A stretch of 64,000 bases of DNA, from NCBI GenBank assembly GCA_020747015.1, contig JAGTJM010000089.1, positions 49,265-113,264 of the forward strand. Direction: 5' to 3'. Shown here piece by piece: positions 54,062 through 64,000 of this stretch (position 1 is its first letter; every line of letters begins with the position of its first letter). Source of the DNA: Pyrenochaeta sp. MPI-SDFR-AT-0127. Lineage: Eukaryota > Ascomycota > Dothideomycetes > Pleosporales > Cucurbitariaceae. Under the pieces are notes generated by a model, which saw nothing but the letters and a program-made list of their open reading frames with translations, was not told the origin of the DNA and ran no database searches. Position numbers and translations under genes: made by a program.

Positions 54062-54358
54062 CGTAACAGCGTTATATAAGAATAGAGGTAGAGTATATAC
54101 TCTAGTATAAGATAAGGGCTACTAGGAGGATACTAGACCTACCTCTAATACTACCCTAAATAGGCCCTATTACTCCTATCCTCTGTATATATAATAGAGT
54201 TCTTAGTAGTAGATAGTAGGATAAGTTCTTCTTATCCTTTTATACTAGACCTATAAGAATAAAGGTACTTCTTAGGTATTTAACGTAGTACGCACTCCTA
54301 TATATCTTTAAGTTATATTAGACCCCTTTTAGAACTCTCTATTACCTATACTATTATA
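54062..54358 (-). repeat. decayed gypsy LTR (5' LTR of the gag relic)
   Basis: The reverse complement aligns over its whole length with the solo LTR at 38002-38299: shared blocks include AGAATAGAGGT.., AGTAGTAGATAGTAGGATAAG, ACCTATAAGAATAAAGGT and TACGCACTCCTATAT. It is strongly AT-mutated. Confidence 0.75.
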
Positions 54359-54399
54359 CTTAACTCTTAGACGCGACCCTGCTAGCCCTACTAAAAGGA

Positions 54400-55264
54400 C
54401 GTATCCGAAAACTAGGCGCGAGAGTACTCGAGGCTAGTAGACACTAGGGATAATACGGTAAGGGCGACCTAGAATAGAGCTATAATAACTATACTATAAC
54501 TAACGTAGAATAAACTACTATTAATAGCACTACAATCGTCGTAGTATAAGCTACTACTATTCCCTACTATATAGGAGTCTATCTTACCAGAGCGTAAGAA
54601 ATAAAGCACTAAGTTAGATAACTTAGTATAGCTTATCGCGAGCCTTATAGAGACGATAGTATAGTAGAGTAGTATTATCGCGAACTAGAATAGTATTACT
54701 AAGAGTATCTAAATAGACCTCGCCGCAATTAAAGCTAAGTAGTAATACCTTAAGAACTAGAACGCTAAACTATAAGAGGTTATTAGTTAATAATAAGATA
54801 CTATTAACGACCTATATAAGCGTCTTAAGGACACCTAAGTAGAACTTAAGTAAGTATATAATTAACTAGACGCTATAATAAGGAACTAGACTATTAATAG
54901 TATAGTAAACTCTAACCCTTCTCCGTCCTATACAGACGTAGCGCGAATACCACCAAACAGCTCGCCCTTAAATGTACGCTCCTTATTATCTAATAGAACT
55001 ACCCCGTTAACTATGACTAATACCTTATACTATACAATTAACGTGTCTAGGGTAGCGAGCGAGGACACTAATAAGGTCTCAGCACGAGCAATTAGGACGA
55101 CTATAGAAAAGGAGATTCGAGATACAAACGAACAGACCAACTGGCGTTGTCAGGCAGTAACTATAGACCCGAGGAATCCACACCGCGTCAGGATCGCCTA
55201 CACAGATGAAGATGAACATAAGGCAGTAAAGCGAGTGGTAGAAGCGAACTTGGTCCGCAATTAA
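54400..55264 (+). pseudogene. Tad-like LINE ORF1 fragment
   Basis: The upstream part is full of stops, but from about 54910 a clean frame reads NPSPSYTDVARIPPNSS, TMTNTLYYTINVSRVASEDT, ARAIRTTIEKEIRDTNEQTN (in part), WRCQAVTIDPRNPHRVRIAY and DEDEHKAVKRVVEANL to a stop at 55262-55264. This is the ORF1 (gag-like) protein of fungal Tad/LINE retrotransposons before its zinc knuckles, which are absent. A 3'-truncated, RIP-decayed relic. Confidence 0.65.
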
Positions 55265-55607
55265 GCAGACCCTAAAGTCCGATAGCTATTCGGAGAAGAC
55301 ACTTTAAAGAGCGAGCAACCCGTGGCTGACAAATGCCCAGAAACTTGAACAGATTCGACGAAGTGGTGTCAGTAGAACAGACCATATAACGAACCCGGCA
55401 TCGGGCCGAATGTATATACGAATCTCGGCCGGGCCTATTCAATGTTGAACCAGAGAAACCTAAGATAAATTGAAAAAATACAAAATGTGAGGCTCTTTCT
55501 ACTGATTGTAACACACGAACAGCAATTCCACCACTTTGAATACAAATAGTTTCGGCTAAAAGCACGTGTTCAATATCGCTTTGATCCCCTACATTTATTC
55601 CATCAAA
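55265..55607. other. promoter region of the short-chain dehydrogenase
   Basis: 343 bp between the LINE relic and the SDR start; contains CGG/CCG triplets (CGG-N7-CCG near 55395) but no CGG-N5-CCG. Confidence 0.4.
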
Positions 55608-56567
55608 ATGTCTTCTTTCCTGGTTACTGGTGCCTCTCGTGGAATAGGTCTCAGCCTCGTCACTCATCTCGCCTCAAAGCCAATCTCCGAAGTTAGCAAA
55701 GTGTTTGCCTCCGCTCGCAGCCAAAGCGATGCACTGACGAATATCATATCTAAAGCCCAGGGGCGTGTCGAATTTGTCGAGCTTGAGGTTGCGTCCCTAG
55801 AGAGCGTAACGTCGGCCTCTGTCGCTGTGGGAAAATCGCTGGACGGAAGAGGACTTGATGTTCTCATTAACAATGCTGGTGTTATGCCTTACACTTCGGG
55901 CGGGATTAAAAATATGTTTGTGTCCTTTCACTGAAAGCTTCTCACTACTAGACCCTAACGCCTGTATCTAGGGCGGATCTCGACAAAGTCTTAAAGATCA
56001 ACGTAGGCGGTGTCAACAGCGTAATTCATGCCTTCCTTCCGCTGCTCCGGAAAGGTGACGTGAAGAAGATCATCAACGTGTAAGTTCATATCCAGTTTGT
56101 GTGGTGCTTCGTTAGACGCTAATTCTATTTTTTTTGTATACAGATCTACGACTCTCGGCTCAATTGCAATGTCTTCAATCTATAGGCAACAACCCACACC
56201 TGCATACAAGATATCTAAAGCCGCTTTAAACATGCTCACCGTGCAGTACGCTCTTGACCTCGAAGACGCGGGATTTACTGTTCTTGCAATTTGTCCAGGT
56301 GTAAGTAACCTATTGCACTTTATCGTGATACAATTTGCCTTGCTGTTGAATAATTTCGAGCAATTTACTAACCGCAGATTATAGTGGGTGAGAACAGACT
56401 TAGGAACCGACGCTGCGCACTTGTCAGTCGATGATAGTGTCAACAGTATCATTGATATCATTAAGAGGGCTGGTACCCATCAATCTGGAAAGTTTTTGAC
56501 CGTTGACGTGCCGGGAACCATCTTGCACGGGCGTGAGCTATATGATGGCTCTGAGAGGCCATGGTGA
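55608..56567 (+). CDS. short-chain dehydrogenase/reductase (C-factor-like), 251 aa
   Basis: Exons 55608-55915, 55972-56079, 56144-56300 and 56385-56567 (756 nt) are open when joined. ATG 55608 (MSSFLVTGASRG). Classical SDR motifs: TGASRGIG cofactor site at residues 7-14, NNAGV near 90, catalytic AYKISKAAL (Tyr-x3-Lys) near 156, then LAICPGWVRTDLG across the last intron. The last acceptor was taken at ATTATAG (56384) because it restores CPG-WVRTDLG. Length and motifs fit cytosolic NAD(P)-dependent SDRs of the C-factor/sniffer-like group; substrate unknown. The gene stands alone among repeats. Confidence 0.88.
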
Positions 56568-59334
56568 TTCCTTGCAGGTTGGAGGTAGATCTTCGTAGGG
56601 TCATAATCGATATAAAGGCGATCTATCGGACGACTAAAATAAGGAGATTGGCCCTTATGATTAGGAATTTTTGCTACATTTCTTAAACTAACATCCATCC
56701 CTGTATGGCGAAAAACTGTTAGAGAATGGAAGAAGAAGTAATGATCATTCAACTATGGTAGACTAGGGGCCTTTAATACAAGGTATTGACTCATTACAGT
56801 GATGTAGTTGTTTTGAGAGAATAGCACGTGACGAGATCAACAATATATGTCGCGTAGTTACCTGTTAGCCACAAGTAGCATAATGAAGCCAGTGGCGGAG
56901 AAGTTGAAATGTGTTTCTTCAAGCGTGTATATTACTATATGACCTTGTAGGTACTTATATACTTGTAGGCTTGGTCTGCTTGAATAGGCAGACCCCCATC
57001 CACGTCACCTTGTCACATGCTGTTTCAAAACAACTGGAGATGCCTATAGGCATCCCCGCCGCTGGTTTCGTTATGACTCAAGACAGCAAGTATAAAGGTA
57101 CATAGAAGACCATCTCATAGAATATACACTTGAAGAACACAATTCAACTGATGTAGCCTGGTAGGCAAAGAGATGTAGCGTAGTAGGCAGAGAGGTGTGT
57201 GTGTCCGAAACCAATAAAAACCCTGCATAGTGGAAACCCTACAATACTTTCCACCACAATAAAATCCATAACTATCAAGAACCTCAGAAACTCTCGGAAT
57301 AACAAATGTAAACTCTCATATTTATTTCATCCCTGTATCATTAAATGATAAACTCTTTTCAGCCTGCAATAGTATGATTTACTATAAGAACTCCTACCAG
57401 CCTTCTCTCCGACGGCCTCGGATTTAGCGGGGACCTTTTTCACTCTACTCAAGTTTATATTACCCATAGACAGACTATAGAAGAGCACTAACTGAGCTAG
57501 GTGTATTATTATGTGAGCTGGTTGCGCTTCCGGGGCAGTGTAATGCTTGCGCAGGAAGACCTGACGGAAACAGTAAAATATCGTGCTGTGGGCTTAACAG
57601 GTTTTCATTGCACAGAATATCAGACTTAGGCTCTGATGAATAAATTCCTAGATTATCTGGCCCTATCAGTCATCCTTGGCTTTGTTGTGTTTGATAGTGC
57701 TGACAAGTTTTCGCCACACCGGGTTTTCCACCGCTCCAGGATGGATGTTGCAATTATGATCCTTAGGCTACGGCCGTTATATCTCTCCAAATGCGCTATC
57801 ACGATTTCTACGCCATTGCTGAAGCATTCTATGCCCTTTCCTCCAGACCGAATGCCAGTGCACATATGTTTGAAAAGTGGTGGCAGAGACAGCACCTGTT
57901 GATGTGGCGAAGAGGGTGTGCGATGCATTTTAGGAGCAATCTGGACCACAGAATGCAATTTATGGTTATTTCTGGTGCAGGAAGGGATAATTGAGGCAAG
58001 AGGATTGATCACAATGAGGTTGTCGGGGCGCTGATGGGGTTTCATCTTCGGTAGCGATCAGGTTGGTCAACATTCGATTAAGTGGGGGCTACGAAGGGGA
58101 GACTGAATTGATTGATTATAGATATAATGTGCTATTTATCTTATCAATTTGAAGGAGTTGAGAGGAGTGGTCGGATCCGAACTGCAATAAACAAAAACTC
58201 ATAGCAAACCAGTCGTCATCTTGAAGATTGGGACCTTGAGCAATTGAGCTGAAATTATTCGCAAGCTAAGAATAACACAAGCTATTTTCATTGGGTAAAG
58301 GTCCATAAAATCCCTTATCCAAGACCGAAGTCCCTATTTTCAGTAATCCGATATGGCAATGTTAATTGCGACAAGCATTTGCCGACAACTGAGCTTGACG
58401 CTAACGGCGAATTAAGCCGGTTAAGTTTGTTAGCAACATTCCGCGCTGTGCTTGTTCTTTCGCATACCTATAAAGCCAATAACAAAGAAATGGCTCCAAA
58501 AACATAATTAGAGTACAGAGAAGCGCAAACCTAGCTACAACAGGATCTGCTTCTCCGGAAAGCAAGTTGCTAACATCCTTTAATACTTCTAGTCAGGCAC
58601 TTGCCACATCGGCTAAAACCATCCCAAGGCCAATTCCCGACTTCTTCTCTTCTACTGACGGCCCCATGCACTCGTTCTTGGCACCTTTACCATTCATTCC
58701 TATGGCACTGCAACCCTTTCTAACACTCACAATGTAATCCTCTTACACTATATGCAACAAGAAAAGCAAAAACATAGACTTCAATAAGCGAAAAAGGCCC
58801 TTCGGCTATTCCCAGTAAACCTCCACCATTTGGTGCATTTACGTCGAAACGATATTGAGTGCCCGAACGCGGCAATTGTTTCAGTGCCCGCTTTGCGAAA
58901 CATATCACGTTCCCCTTCGACTCCACATAATTGTGCGTAACCCTCCTGGTTACACTACCATAAAGGCGACCTCATCCGTTGCCAGGGAGTGAACCTTCGC
59001 ATATAATGTTGCCCAACACAGGTTAGCTTCCGCCCTGTACCGACGCCGTGGCAAGTCGTTATTGGAGATAAGTTTTAAATCCGATGGAGCGGCTCCGAGA
59101 CTGATTAAGCTGACTGCGAATTCTCCAATTGCACCTTAGCAATAGGTAAAGCTTATGAGATAATCCGGTAGTTCTAGAAGCCGTTCTCTGTTAAGGTGAG
59201 GTAAGGTTGCCAAGTCGGCCGTAGTGTTTAAAGCAAATAGCAGAACAAATCGCAAACCAAAAGCTTTTCGTGGTATCCCCCGACGCTCAATACACTATTT
59301 TCTTCACACAATATTCACGAGAGAACCTTTCGCA
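56568..59334. other. 2.8 kb without a supported gene
   Basis: Frames up to 130 codons (57653-58045, minus) lack any recognised motif. The DNA is of mixed composition, with low-complexity AT tracts near 58080-58340. A two-unit tandem repeat lies at 57150-57193. Confidence 0.4.
57150..57193 (+). repeat. two-unit 22-bp tandem repeat
   Basis: GATGTAGCCTGGTAGGCAAA (plus GA) followed by GATGTAGCGTAGTAGGCAGA (plus GA), three mismatches. It could be the edge of a small DNA transposon, but I found no inverted partner. Confidence 0.5.
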
Positions 59335-60186
59335 ATGGTGTCCTCTCAAACGCAAACACGCGCCCCAGCACTATTTATCTCCCACGGCGGTGGCCCCTTT
59401 CCACTTTTCGCAGAAGATCATGAGAGTTATCGCGCTATGCTCCGCAGCCATACGTACCTGTTCGATAATGTCCGAGCCATTATCCTTATTACAGCCCATT
59501 GGGAGACCGACGAACCTCACATAAGCGGCGGAGACTCTCCAGGGTTTTTTTACGACTACGAGCACATGCGCGACACCCTCCCGGCGAAGTGCTTCGAGCT
59601 CCAGTACCAAGGCAGTGGTGATGCAGCGCTAGCTAAGAATATTGCTAATTGCCTTCGCACCATGGGCTTTTTGCCAGTGATTGAGGAACGCGCGTGGGAT
59701 CACGGGGTGTATGTTCCTATGGGCATCATGTTTCCGGACGGTATAATACCGATCGTTCAGATGTCCGTTCTGTGTGGCCAATCTGAGTTGGATGCCACAG
59801 AGAAGAATATCCGCTTGGGACAGGCGCTTGAGCCATTCCGCGACGAGGGCTACGCTATCGTCGGAAGCGGCGGGTCGTCGCACGATTTCGGAAAGATAGC
59901 AGCGGCGTATTTCGACAAGGAAGGCAAAGTGCCCAAGCCGCCCAAGGAAATACAGTTGTTTGAAGACTTTTTAATGGATGTAGCTGAGACTCAGGATCTA
60001 GAATGGAGGAAGAAGAAGCTTTGTGGGTGGCGTGAGGCCCCATCGAACCAGCTGGCCCACTTGCTCGGAAGTTCGGAGCATTTGATGCCGTACATGGTTG
60101 TCGCCGGCAGTGGTGGCAACGATGCTGGTAGGAGGCTTGATCAGTGGAGTTTGAAGGGCACGCCTGTTGGATTATATCTGTGGTAG
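59335..60186 (+). CDS. LigB/DODA-type extradiol aromatic ring-opening dioxygenase, 283 aa
   Basis: ATG 59335 (MVSSQTQTRAPALF); the frame extends upstream only through a GTG. Class III extradiol dioxygenase (4,5-DOPA dioxygenase group) with its metal-binding histidines in SHGGGPFPLF (residue about 17), TAHWETDEPH (about 58), AWDHGVYVPMGIMFP (about 122) and GSSHDFGKIA (about 182). These enzymes use Fe(II) or Zn to open catechol-type rings or act on related substrates. Length (about 260-290 aa) fits. Intact and intron-free. It is convergent with the amidohydrolase downstream. Confidence 0.9.
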   Translation: MVSSQTQTRAPALFISHGGGPFPLFAEDHESYRAMLRSHTYLFDNVRAIILITAHWETDEPHISGGDSPGFFYDYEHMRDTLPAKCFELQYQGSGDAALAKNIANCLRTMGFLPVIEERAWDHGVYVPMGIMFPDGIIPIVQMSVLCGQSELDATEKNIRLGQALEPFRDEGYAIVGSGGSSHDFGKIAAAYFDKEGKVPKPPKEIQLFEDFLMDVAETQDLEWRKKKLCGWREAPSNQLAHLLGSSEHLMPYMVVAGSGGNDAGRRLDQWSLKGTPVGLYLW

Positions 60187-60872
60187 GCTGCTCAAACCAT
60201 TCAAGTGGTATAGTGTCGCCCTGAGGTCACCGGTGTGCGGTTTTTTGAGCTGGTGATAAAAGATTGAATTGAACAATTGCTTGCTGGATTAGCAGCACCT
60301 ATTATCCTTGTCTACCTGTAGGGAAATCGTGTGCCAGTTCGAAAGCATCCAACACCGATGCCTTCCAATCCCGCGAATTTCTAATTAGCAATGGCAATGC
60401 AAACTAACAATATCACTCGTAAATTTTTATGTGCCAAAGAATGATTTCATATTTAGATCTCCCTGCACTTGCCGAGTTGTGAAGGGGGCTGCTTGCGCGA
60501 CATCCTATTCCCTTCGTACCGTAGCCTGTAGTTACTGAATACTGTCTGAACATGAAGCCTCTTGTTACTTCTCTAATGCTGTGTATCGCATTATGATAAG
60601 TTCTTCAGCTAGGTTTTCTTCCCCTCGTTTAGTAAACACTTTGAAAACAGGACAACTATCTGGCGGGTCAGAGTTTTGGGGACTGGGCATGTTAACCATC
60701 TGTCAAATCCGTCCGCATCCGTAGACAGAATGGACAGGAGGCTTGGACGGCTAAGTGGAAGAATTGAAGCAAAACTCGACTTTCTCTAAGATTATATGCA
60801 TCAAACCCTACTAAGGGCGCTATCCAGGCTGCATCACTAAGTTCCAAAGCTTCCCACTCTTAGGTCAAGCAC
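60187..60872. other. convergent spacer, no gene seen
   Basis: 690 bp between the 3' ends of the dioxygenase and amidohydrolase genes. Confidence 0.4.
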
Positions 60873-62400
60873 TCAGTGGATTAGCGCATGTTTGTCCATC
60901 CCATAGACGTCCATAATCGCGTCCTCGGCAGCGCGTAGGTCAATACCCTTCATCTTTTGCTGAATAGCTTTGCGACTCTTCAACACCTCACGGGCTATAC
61001 CACCCCAACTGAATATCTGCCCTGTTTCGATTAGGACTTCAGCATCGTTCGGCTCGTCTGCAACTTGAACATCTAACATCTTTCCTCCATCCTTCCGCAT
61101 AATACCGTCGACGATTACTGTCTCTAAGTCTCTTACGGTCGAGTGCAGCACGACTGCTGCAAGTGGATCATTTTCCGCAGCTACCAGCATACCAGGAGTG
61201 GTTCCGGCGAATATGAGCAAATCCGCTTTAAATCCCACAGCCAACCTCCCGACATCGTTAGCCATTCCAATGGACCTTGCGCCTGCAATTGTCGCAAGGT
61301 TGAACACTTCTTCAATTCTCGGGCCCACGTCCCTGCTCCACACCCCATTCTTCGCCAAGGCCTCTGCGCGCTGGTACCTCGCGTGCTGCACCAGCATATT
61401 CATTTGCAGGGGCATATATGCGGCACCCCAGCCATTACCGTCCGTTCCAAGAGAGGAATATTCGTAGAACTCCGGCATCATCGCGATTGGGGCGGAGCCT
61501 ACTTGCAGCTCAGTGCTGACAGTCGAGGAGATGAAGGCGCCGAATTTTGCGAGCAGCGCGCTGTCACCCTCCTTAGGGGAATTCGCATGCGAAACGAGGA
61601 TGTCTGTTCCAAGCAAGGCGTGTTGGTCGAGTAATTGCAGTGCAGATGGCTTCTGACCAAAGGCAGGCCCTCCGGCGCCGTGCGTGGTGATCACTTTCGC
61701 TCCGGCGCGACGAATGGCTTGGTAGTACGGCTTGATGACGTCGCCAGGCAGGTAGATGTTGTCCATTGCAAAGCCTATTTGCACACGCCCTTTCCCAAAG
61801 GGACCAGCTGCGGCAAGTGCTCTGAATTCGTGTAGGGACCTCGTTGAGGCGTAGTCAGTTTGGCGGCTGGGGCAGTAGCAGAAAACGCATCGGAGGCCAG
61901 ATGTAGCCAGCGCCTGTATCAGTGTCTTTGCTACACTACATCAGCTAAATACTTTTAAAGGGAACATAGAAATGCTTACAATGCTCGGTCAAATTAGGGT
62001 TAGCATGGTCTACTACCGTAGTGGTGCCAGCGTCGATACATTCCAAGGCGCCACTCAACTGGCCCCAGAACGTGTCAATCGGAGTATATTTGGCCGCAGT
62101 AAGATTTGCACAAGTAAAGAATTCCGCTAACGTGTGGTTGGCAGGCTTTCCCTTGATTTGCGATTGAAACAGATGCTGGTGTGTGTTGATAAACCCTGGG
62201 CTAATAATCTTCCCCTTGCAGTCGATGACCTTCGCGACTTGAGTCTCATCAGCGGTGAGTTGGATATTGTTCTCGATCTTGGTAATGGTCGAACCTTCTA
62301 TGAGAAGGTCCGACACGTTAGGATTTACGTAACCCTTCTCATCGTGAACGAGGAGAGTGCCGCCGCGTAGCAATAGTTTTGTGGGAGTTCGATTAGTTAT
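60873..62400 (-). CDS. amidohydrolase (cytosine/guanine-deaminase-like, ATZ/TRZ type), start codon lost?
   Basis: Exons from about 62373 down to 61980, and 60873-61930, join through a 49-bp intron; using the second of two AG acceptors (61931) gives NLTEHSKTLIQALATSGL in frame and an open frame of over 480 codons. Motifs: LLLRGGTLLVHDEKGYVNP, SPGFINTHQHLFQSQIKG (HxH metal site), GTTTVVDHANPN, VITTHGAGGPAF, ILVSHANSP, YSSLGTDGNGWG (metal Asp), GFKADLLIFAG. Fold: metal-dependent TIM-barrel hydrolase with C-terminal beta-sandwich. No ATG precedes the conserved N-terminus: the codon at 62398-62400 that would give MTNRTPTKLLLRGG is ATA, and a TAA lies upstream. A TTG start is the only other option. 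Confidence 0.8.
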
Positions 62401-62617
62401 GTTGCGAACACAGAGCAGTAATTAGGAGGTGTTAATAGTTATTAATAATATTAAGCAGTACTTATAAACATGCTGCCGAATTATTGGATACATTCGACCA
62501 CAAATTTTACGGAGATAGCGGTCGGATATAGGATAGAATGCCTTTTTCACGTGATCTAGTTCAGTGGTTTTTACGGAGTTAGAATAGGTTGTTACGTTAA
62601 TACTATAACGTACCTTA
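62401..62617. other. AT-rich DNA flanking the amidohydrolase
   Basis: No gene. GTACCTTACGGG at 62610-62621 matches the complement at about 38319-38330. Confidence 0.35.
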
Positions 62618-62651
62618 CGGGCGAGTTAGTCACACGGGCGAGTTGGTCACT
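62618..62651 (+). repeat. pogo-type TIR relic: two 17-bp direct repeats
   Basis: CGGGCGAGTTAGTCACA at 62618-62634 and CGGGCGAGTTGGTCACT at 62635-62651, head to tail. It lies just upstream of a decayed pogo N-terminus. Confidence 0.6.
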
Positions 62652-62689
62652 CTACCAAGACCCTATTAAGATATATAGTCTACTACCCT

Positions 62690-63080
62690 ATTAACGTAAT
62701 ATCTTAATAACATAACGACTTACTAGCTTTAAAAGAGGCTTAATTATAGCGTACGCTTTAGGCTATAAAACGCGACGCGACACTATCTTAGAGACGTGCT
62801 ATAGTAATCTATAATATCTTATAAAGTACGCTAAGCGACTAATATACTAGAAGGAAGTTTTAACTAGATTATAGACTTAACTTAATAAAACTACTTAAGA
62901 CTAAAGAGGAGGTAATTATTAAGTATATCCTTTACCTTAATAAGTAAGGATATACACCCTAGCTTACTACTATAAAAGAAATAGCTAATTCTCTACTTAC
63001 TAATCGCTACTAAGACCTAGTAGGCTAGAACTAGGCTATAACCTTTATTAAACGCTTACTATAACGATATAGGCGTTAAA
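62690..63080 (+). pseudogene. pogo-like transposase N-terminal relic, RIP-decayed
   Basis: With TAG/TAA read as damaged codons, one frame near 62900-63075 gives KEEVIIKYILYLNK, GYTPSLTTIKEIANSLLTNRY, DLVG-N-AITFIKRLL: the CENP-B-type helix-turn-helix of pogo transposases. The DDE part is absent; an LTR fragment follows at once. Confidence 0.45.
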
Positions 63081-63181
63081 GAGTTTTAAAAAGGATCTAA
63101 GTGCAACTTAAAGGTATATAGGAGTGCGTACTACGGTAGATAACTAAGAACACCTCTATTCCTATAGGTCTAGTACGGAAG
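63060..63181 (+). repeat. decayed gypsy LTR fragment
   Basis: GTGCAACTTAAAGGTATATAG, GGAGTGCGTACTACGGTAGAT and AACACCTCTATTCCTATAG follow, with mutations, 38030-38135 of the solo LTR. It stops abruptly where the dispersed repeat begins. Confidence 0.7.
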
Positions 63182-63187
63182 TAGGGT

Positions 63188-63375
63188 GGCCGATGGGTAG
63201 GGGTTGGGTTACCCCGCGGGTTACCTCTTATTTTAGCTATAACTTTCCTAAATTATAACGTAATTTAATAACTTTTAGCTTATTTTATAGATCTAATCTA
63301 TATCTATAACTTTTATATATAAAATTTCTTTTTAAAAAAATAATTACGTAAGTTATTAAGGTTTTAAAGCGTGGG
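63188..63375. repeat. AT-rich dispersed repeat, copy 2
   Basis: Starts with the same GATGGGTAGGGGTTGGGTTA and continues through ATTACGTAAGTTATTAA, as at 37625-37815. Confidence 0.65.
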
Positions 63376-63432
63376 TACTGGTGGCCTAATTGTTAGGACG
63401 GTGCCTATACTCCGATAGGTCCTGTCCTGGAG
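63370..63432 (+). other. tRNA-like segment, possible SINE head
   Basis: TGGCCTAATTGTTAGGAC resembles an A box and D arm of tRNA-Glu, followed by a CCTAT/ATAGG stem and a weak B-box-like GGTCCTGTCC. No complete cloverleaf forms, so it is not called a tRNA. Confidence 0.25.
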
Positions 63433-64000
63433 GTATATGTTTATAGAGGGGCACTTTTGAGATAATAGAGGATAATAGGATCAGATTGTAGTCAAGACGA
63501 ATCGCTACCCTCTGGTAGGATTCGGAAGGGGCATAAGTACCCCTTTACCCCGCATATGGGCCATAATGGCCCGAGGTCCGACAATCTGGCCGGGTATGGC
63601 CTGAACTGGCCCTGTCCCAGCCTATCGCGGGCAAAATACAGCCCGCGCTGATTCCGTCAAGGCAGCTTGCCTGACAATATCCCCCCTCTTGGATTAAGAC
63701 GCCCTCGTCTTGCCCCAAGGTGTACAGACGTCCCACCGAGCCTTACTATACCAGGGTTTAACCGAAAACTCCAGAAGACAGGCGATAACGCCTGCAATCA
63801 GCCTATAATAAGCTAATTTGGGCCAATACTCCCCGAGACGTGTACGAGGTTTACAGAAAAACAAGGTGAAAGAGGCTTTTTTCTCACATTCACCGTGATT
63901 TCCAGGTGAGAGAGCACTAGCGCCGTTCTAGCGAGCTCGGACCCCAACTTAAAATAAGCCTCCTCGGTCCATCCCTCCTTTCCTCCACTTCAAAAAAGGC
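63433..64000. other. unassigned, repeat-like DNA
   Basis: Not RIP-like in composition, no supported gene. It may be the edge of another element continuing beyond the window. Confidence 0.35.

Noticed and set aside
57653..58045. 130-codon frame on the minus strand
   Set aside because: No family recognised and no supporting splice or start signals; left uncalled.
63370..63432. Functional tRNA-Glu gene
   Set aside because: The cloverleaf does not close and the B box is poor; only a tRNA-like relic is supportable.
1..64000. CRISPR arrays, bacterial operons, ribosome binding sites, rRNA
   Set aside because: Introns, Zn2Cys6 and HET genes show eukaryotic DNA; no regularly spaced repeat-spacer array or rRNA sequence was seen.

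Overview
The window looks like an accessory, transposon-rich segment of a filamentous ascomycete genome (Pezizomycotina; Dothideomycetes is my guess, not provable here). The evidence is short GT-AG introns (about 44-98 bp) in nearly every host gene, Zn2Cys6 regulators, a HET-domain gene, an NRPS-like adenylation enzyme, fungal pogo/Fot1, hAT, gypsy and Tad-like LINE elements, and heavy C-to-T / G-to-A decay of repeats (in-frame TAG/TAA where CAG, CAA or TGG is expected), the usual footprint of repeat-induced point mutation (RIP).

Layout. 0-9 kb: dead genes (MBL-fold hydrolase, alginate-lyase-like enzyme) and broken hAT/pogo transposases. 9.1-13.6 kb: a 199-bp inverted-repeat MITE and a hAT element riddled with stops but still in one frame. 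13.9-15.8 kb: an intact 563-aa stand-alone adenylation domain with four introns. 16.1-17.7 kb: a chimeric pogo transposase. 17.9-35.1 kb: a catabolic-type gene cluster of two divergent Zn2Cys6 regulators, D-lactate dehydrogenase, cupin, 3-hydroxyisobutyrate-dehydrogenase-like enzyme, ketopantoate-reductase-like enzyme, MFS transporter and succinate-semialdehyde-type dehydrogenase. An intact pogo element with perfect 97-bp terminal repeats sits in the D-lactate dehydrogenase promoter. 35.8-37.6 kb: a second intact Fot1-like element with perfect 75-bp TIRs. 38-40.8 kb: a solo LTR with target duplication and a decayed pogo element. 41-46.3 kb: a 993-aa HET-domain gene and a broken PD-(D/E)XK-like gene. 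46.4-55.3 kb: nested, decayed repeats (pogo, DUF6589-like, gypsy gag plus LTR, LINE ORF1). 55.6-62.4 kb: intact short-chain dehydrogenase, intact LigB/DODA-type dioxygenase and an amidohydrolase without a visible ATG. 62.4-64 kb: more decayed repeats.

How the genes work together. Four intergenic regions of the 23-35 kb cluster contain CGG-N5-CCG palindromes (five copies) 154-291 bp upstream of the genes they face, which suggests one Zn2Cys6 regulon. Both adjacent regulators, the transporter, the cupin and the D-lactate dehydrogenase are broken, while three enzymes stay intact, so the cluster appears to be decaying with its operators still in place. Three signals are not explained by ordinary annotation: this operator set, 15 CGTACG palindromes spread through one Fot1-like element, and a 17-bp-phased direct repeat in the TIRs of five different pogo-family elements. 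Exon boundaries were set by hand from frame continuity and splice signals.
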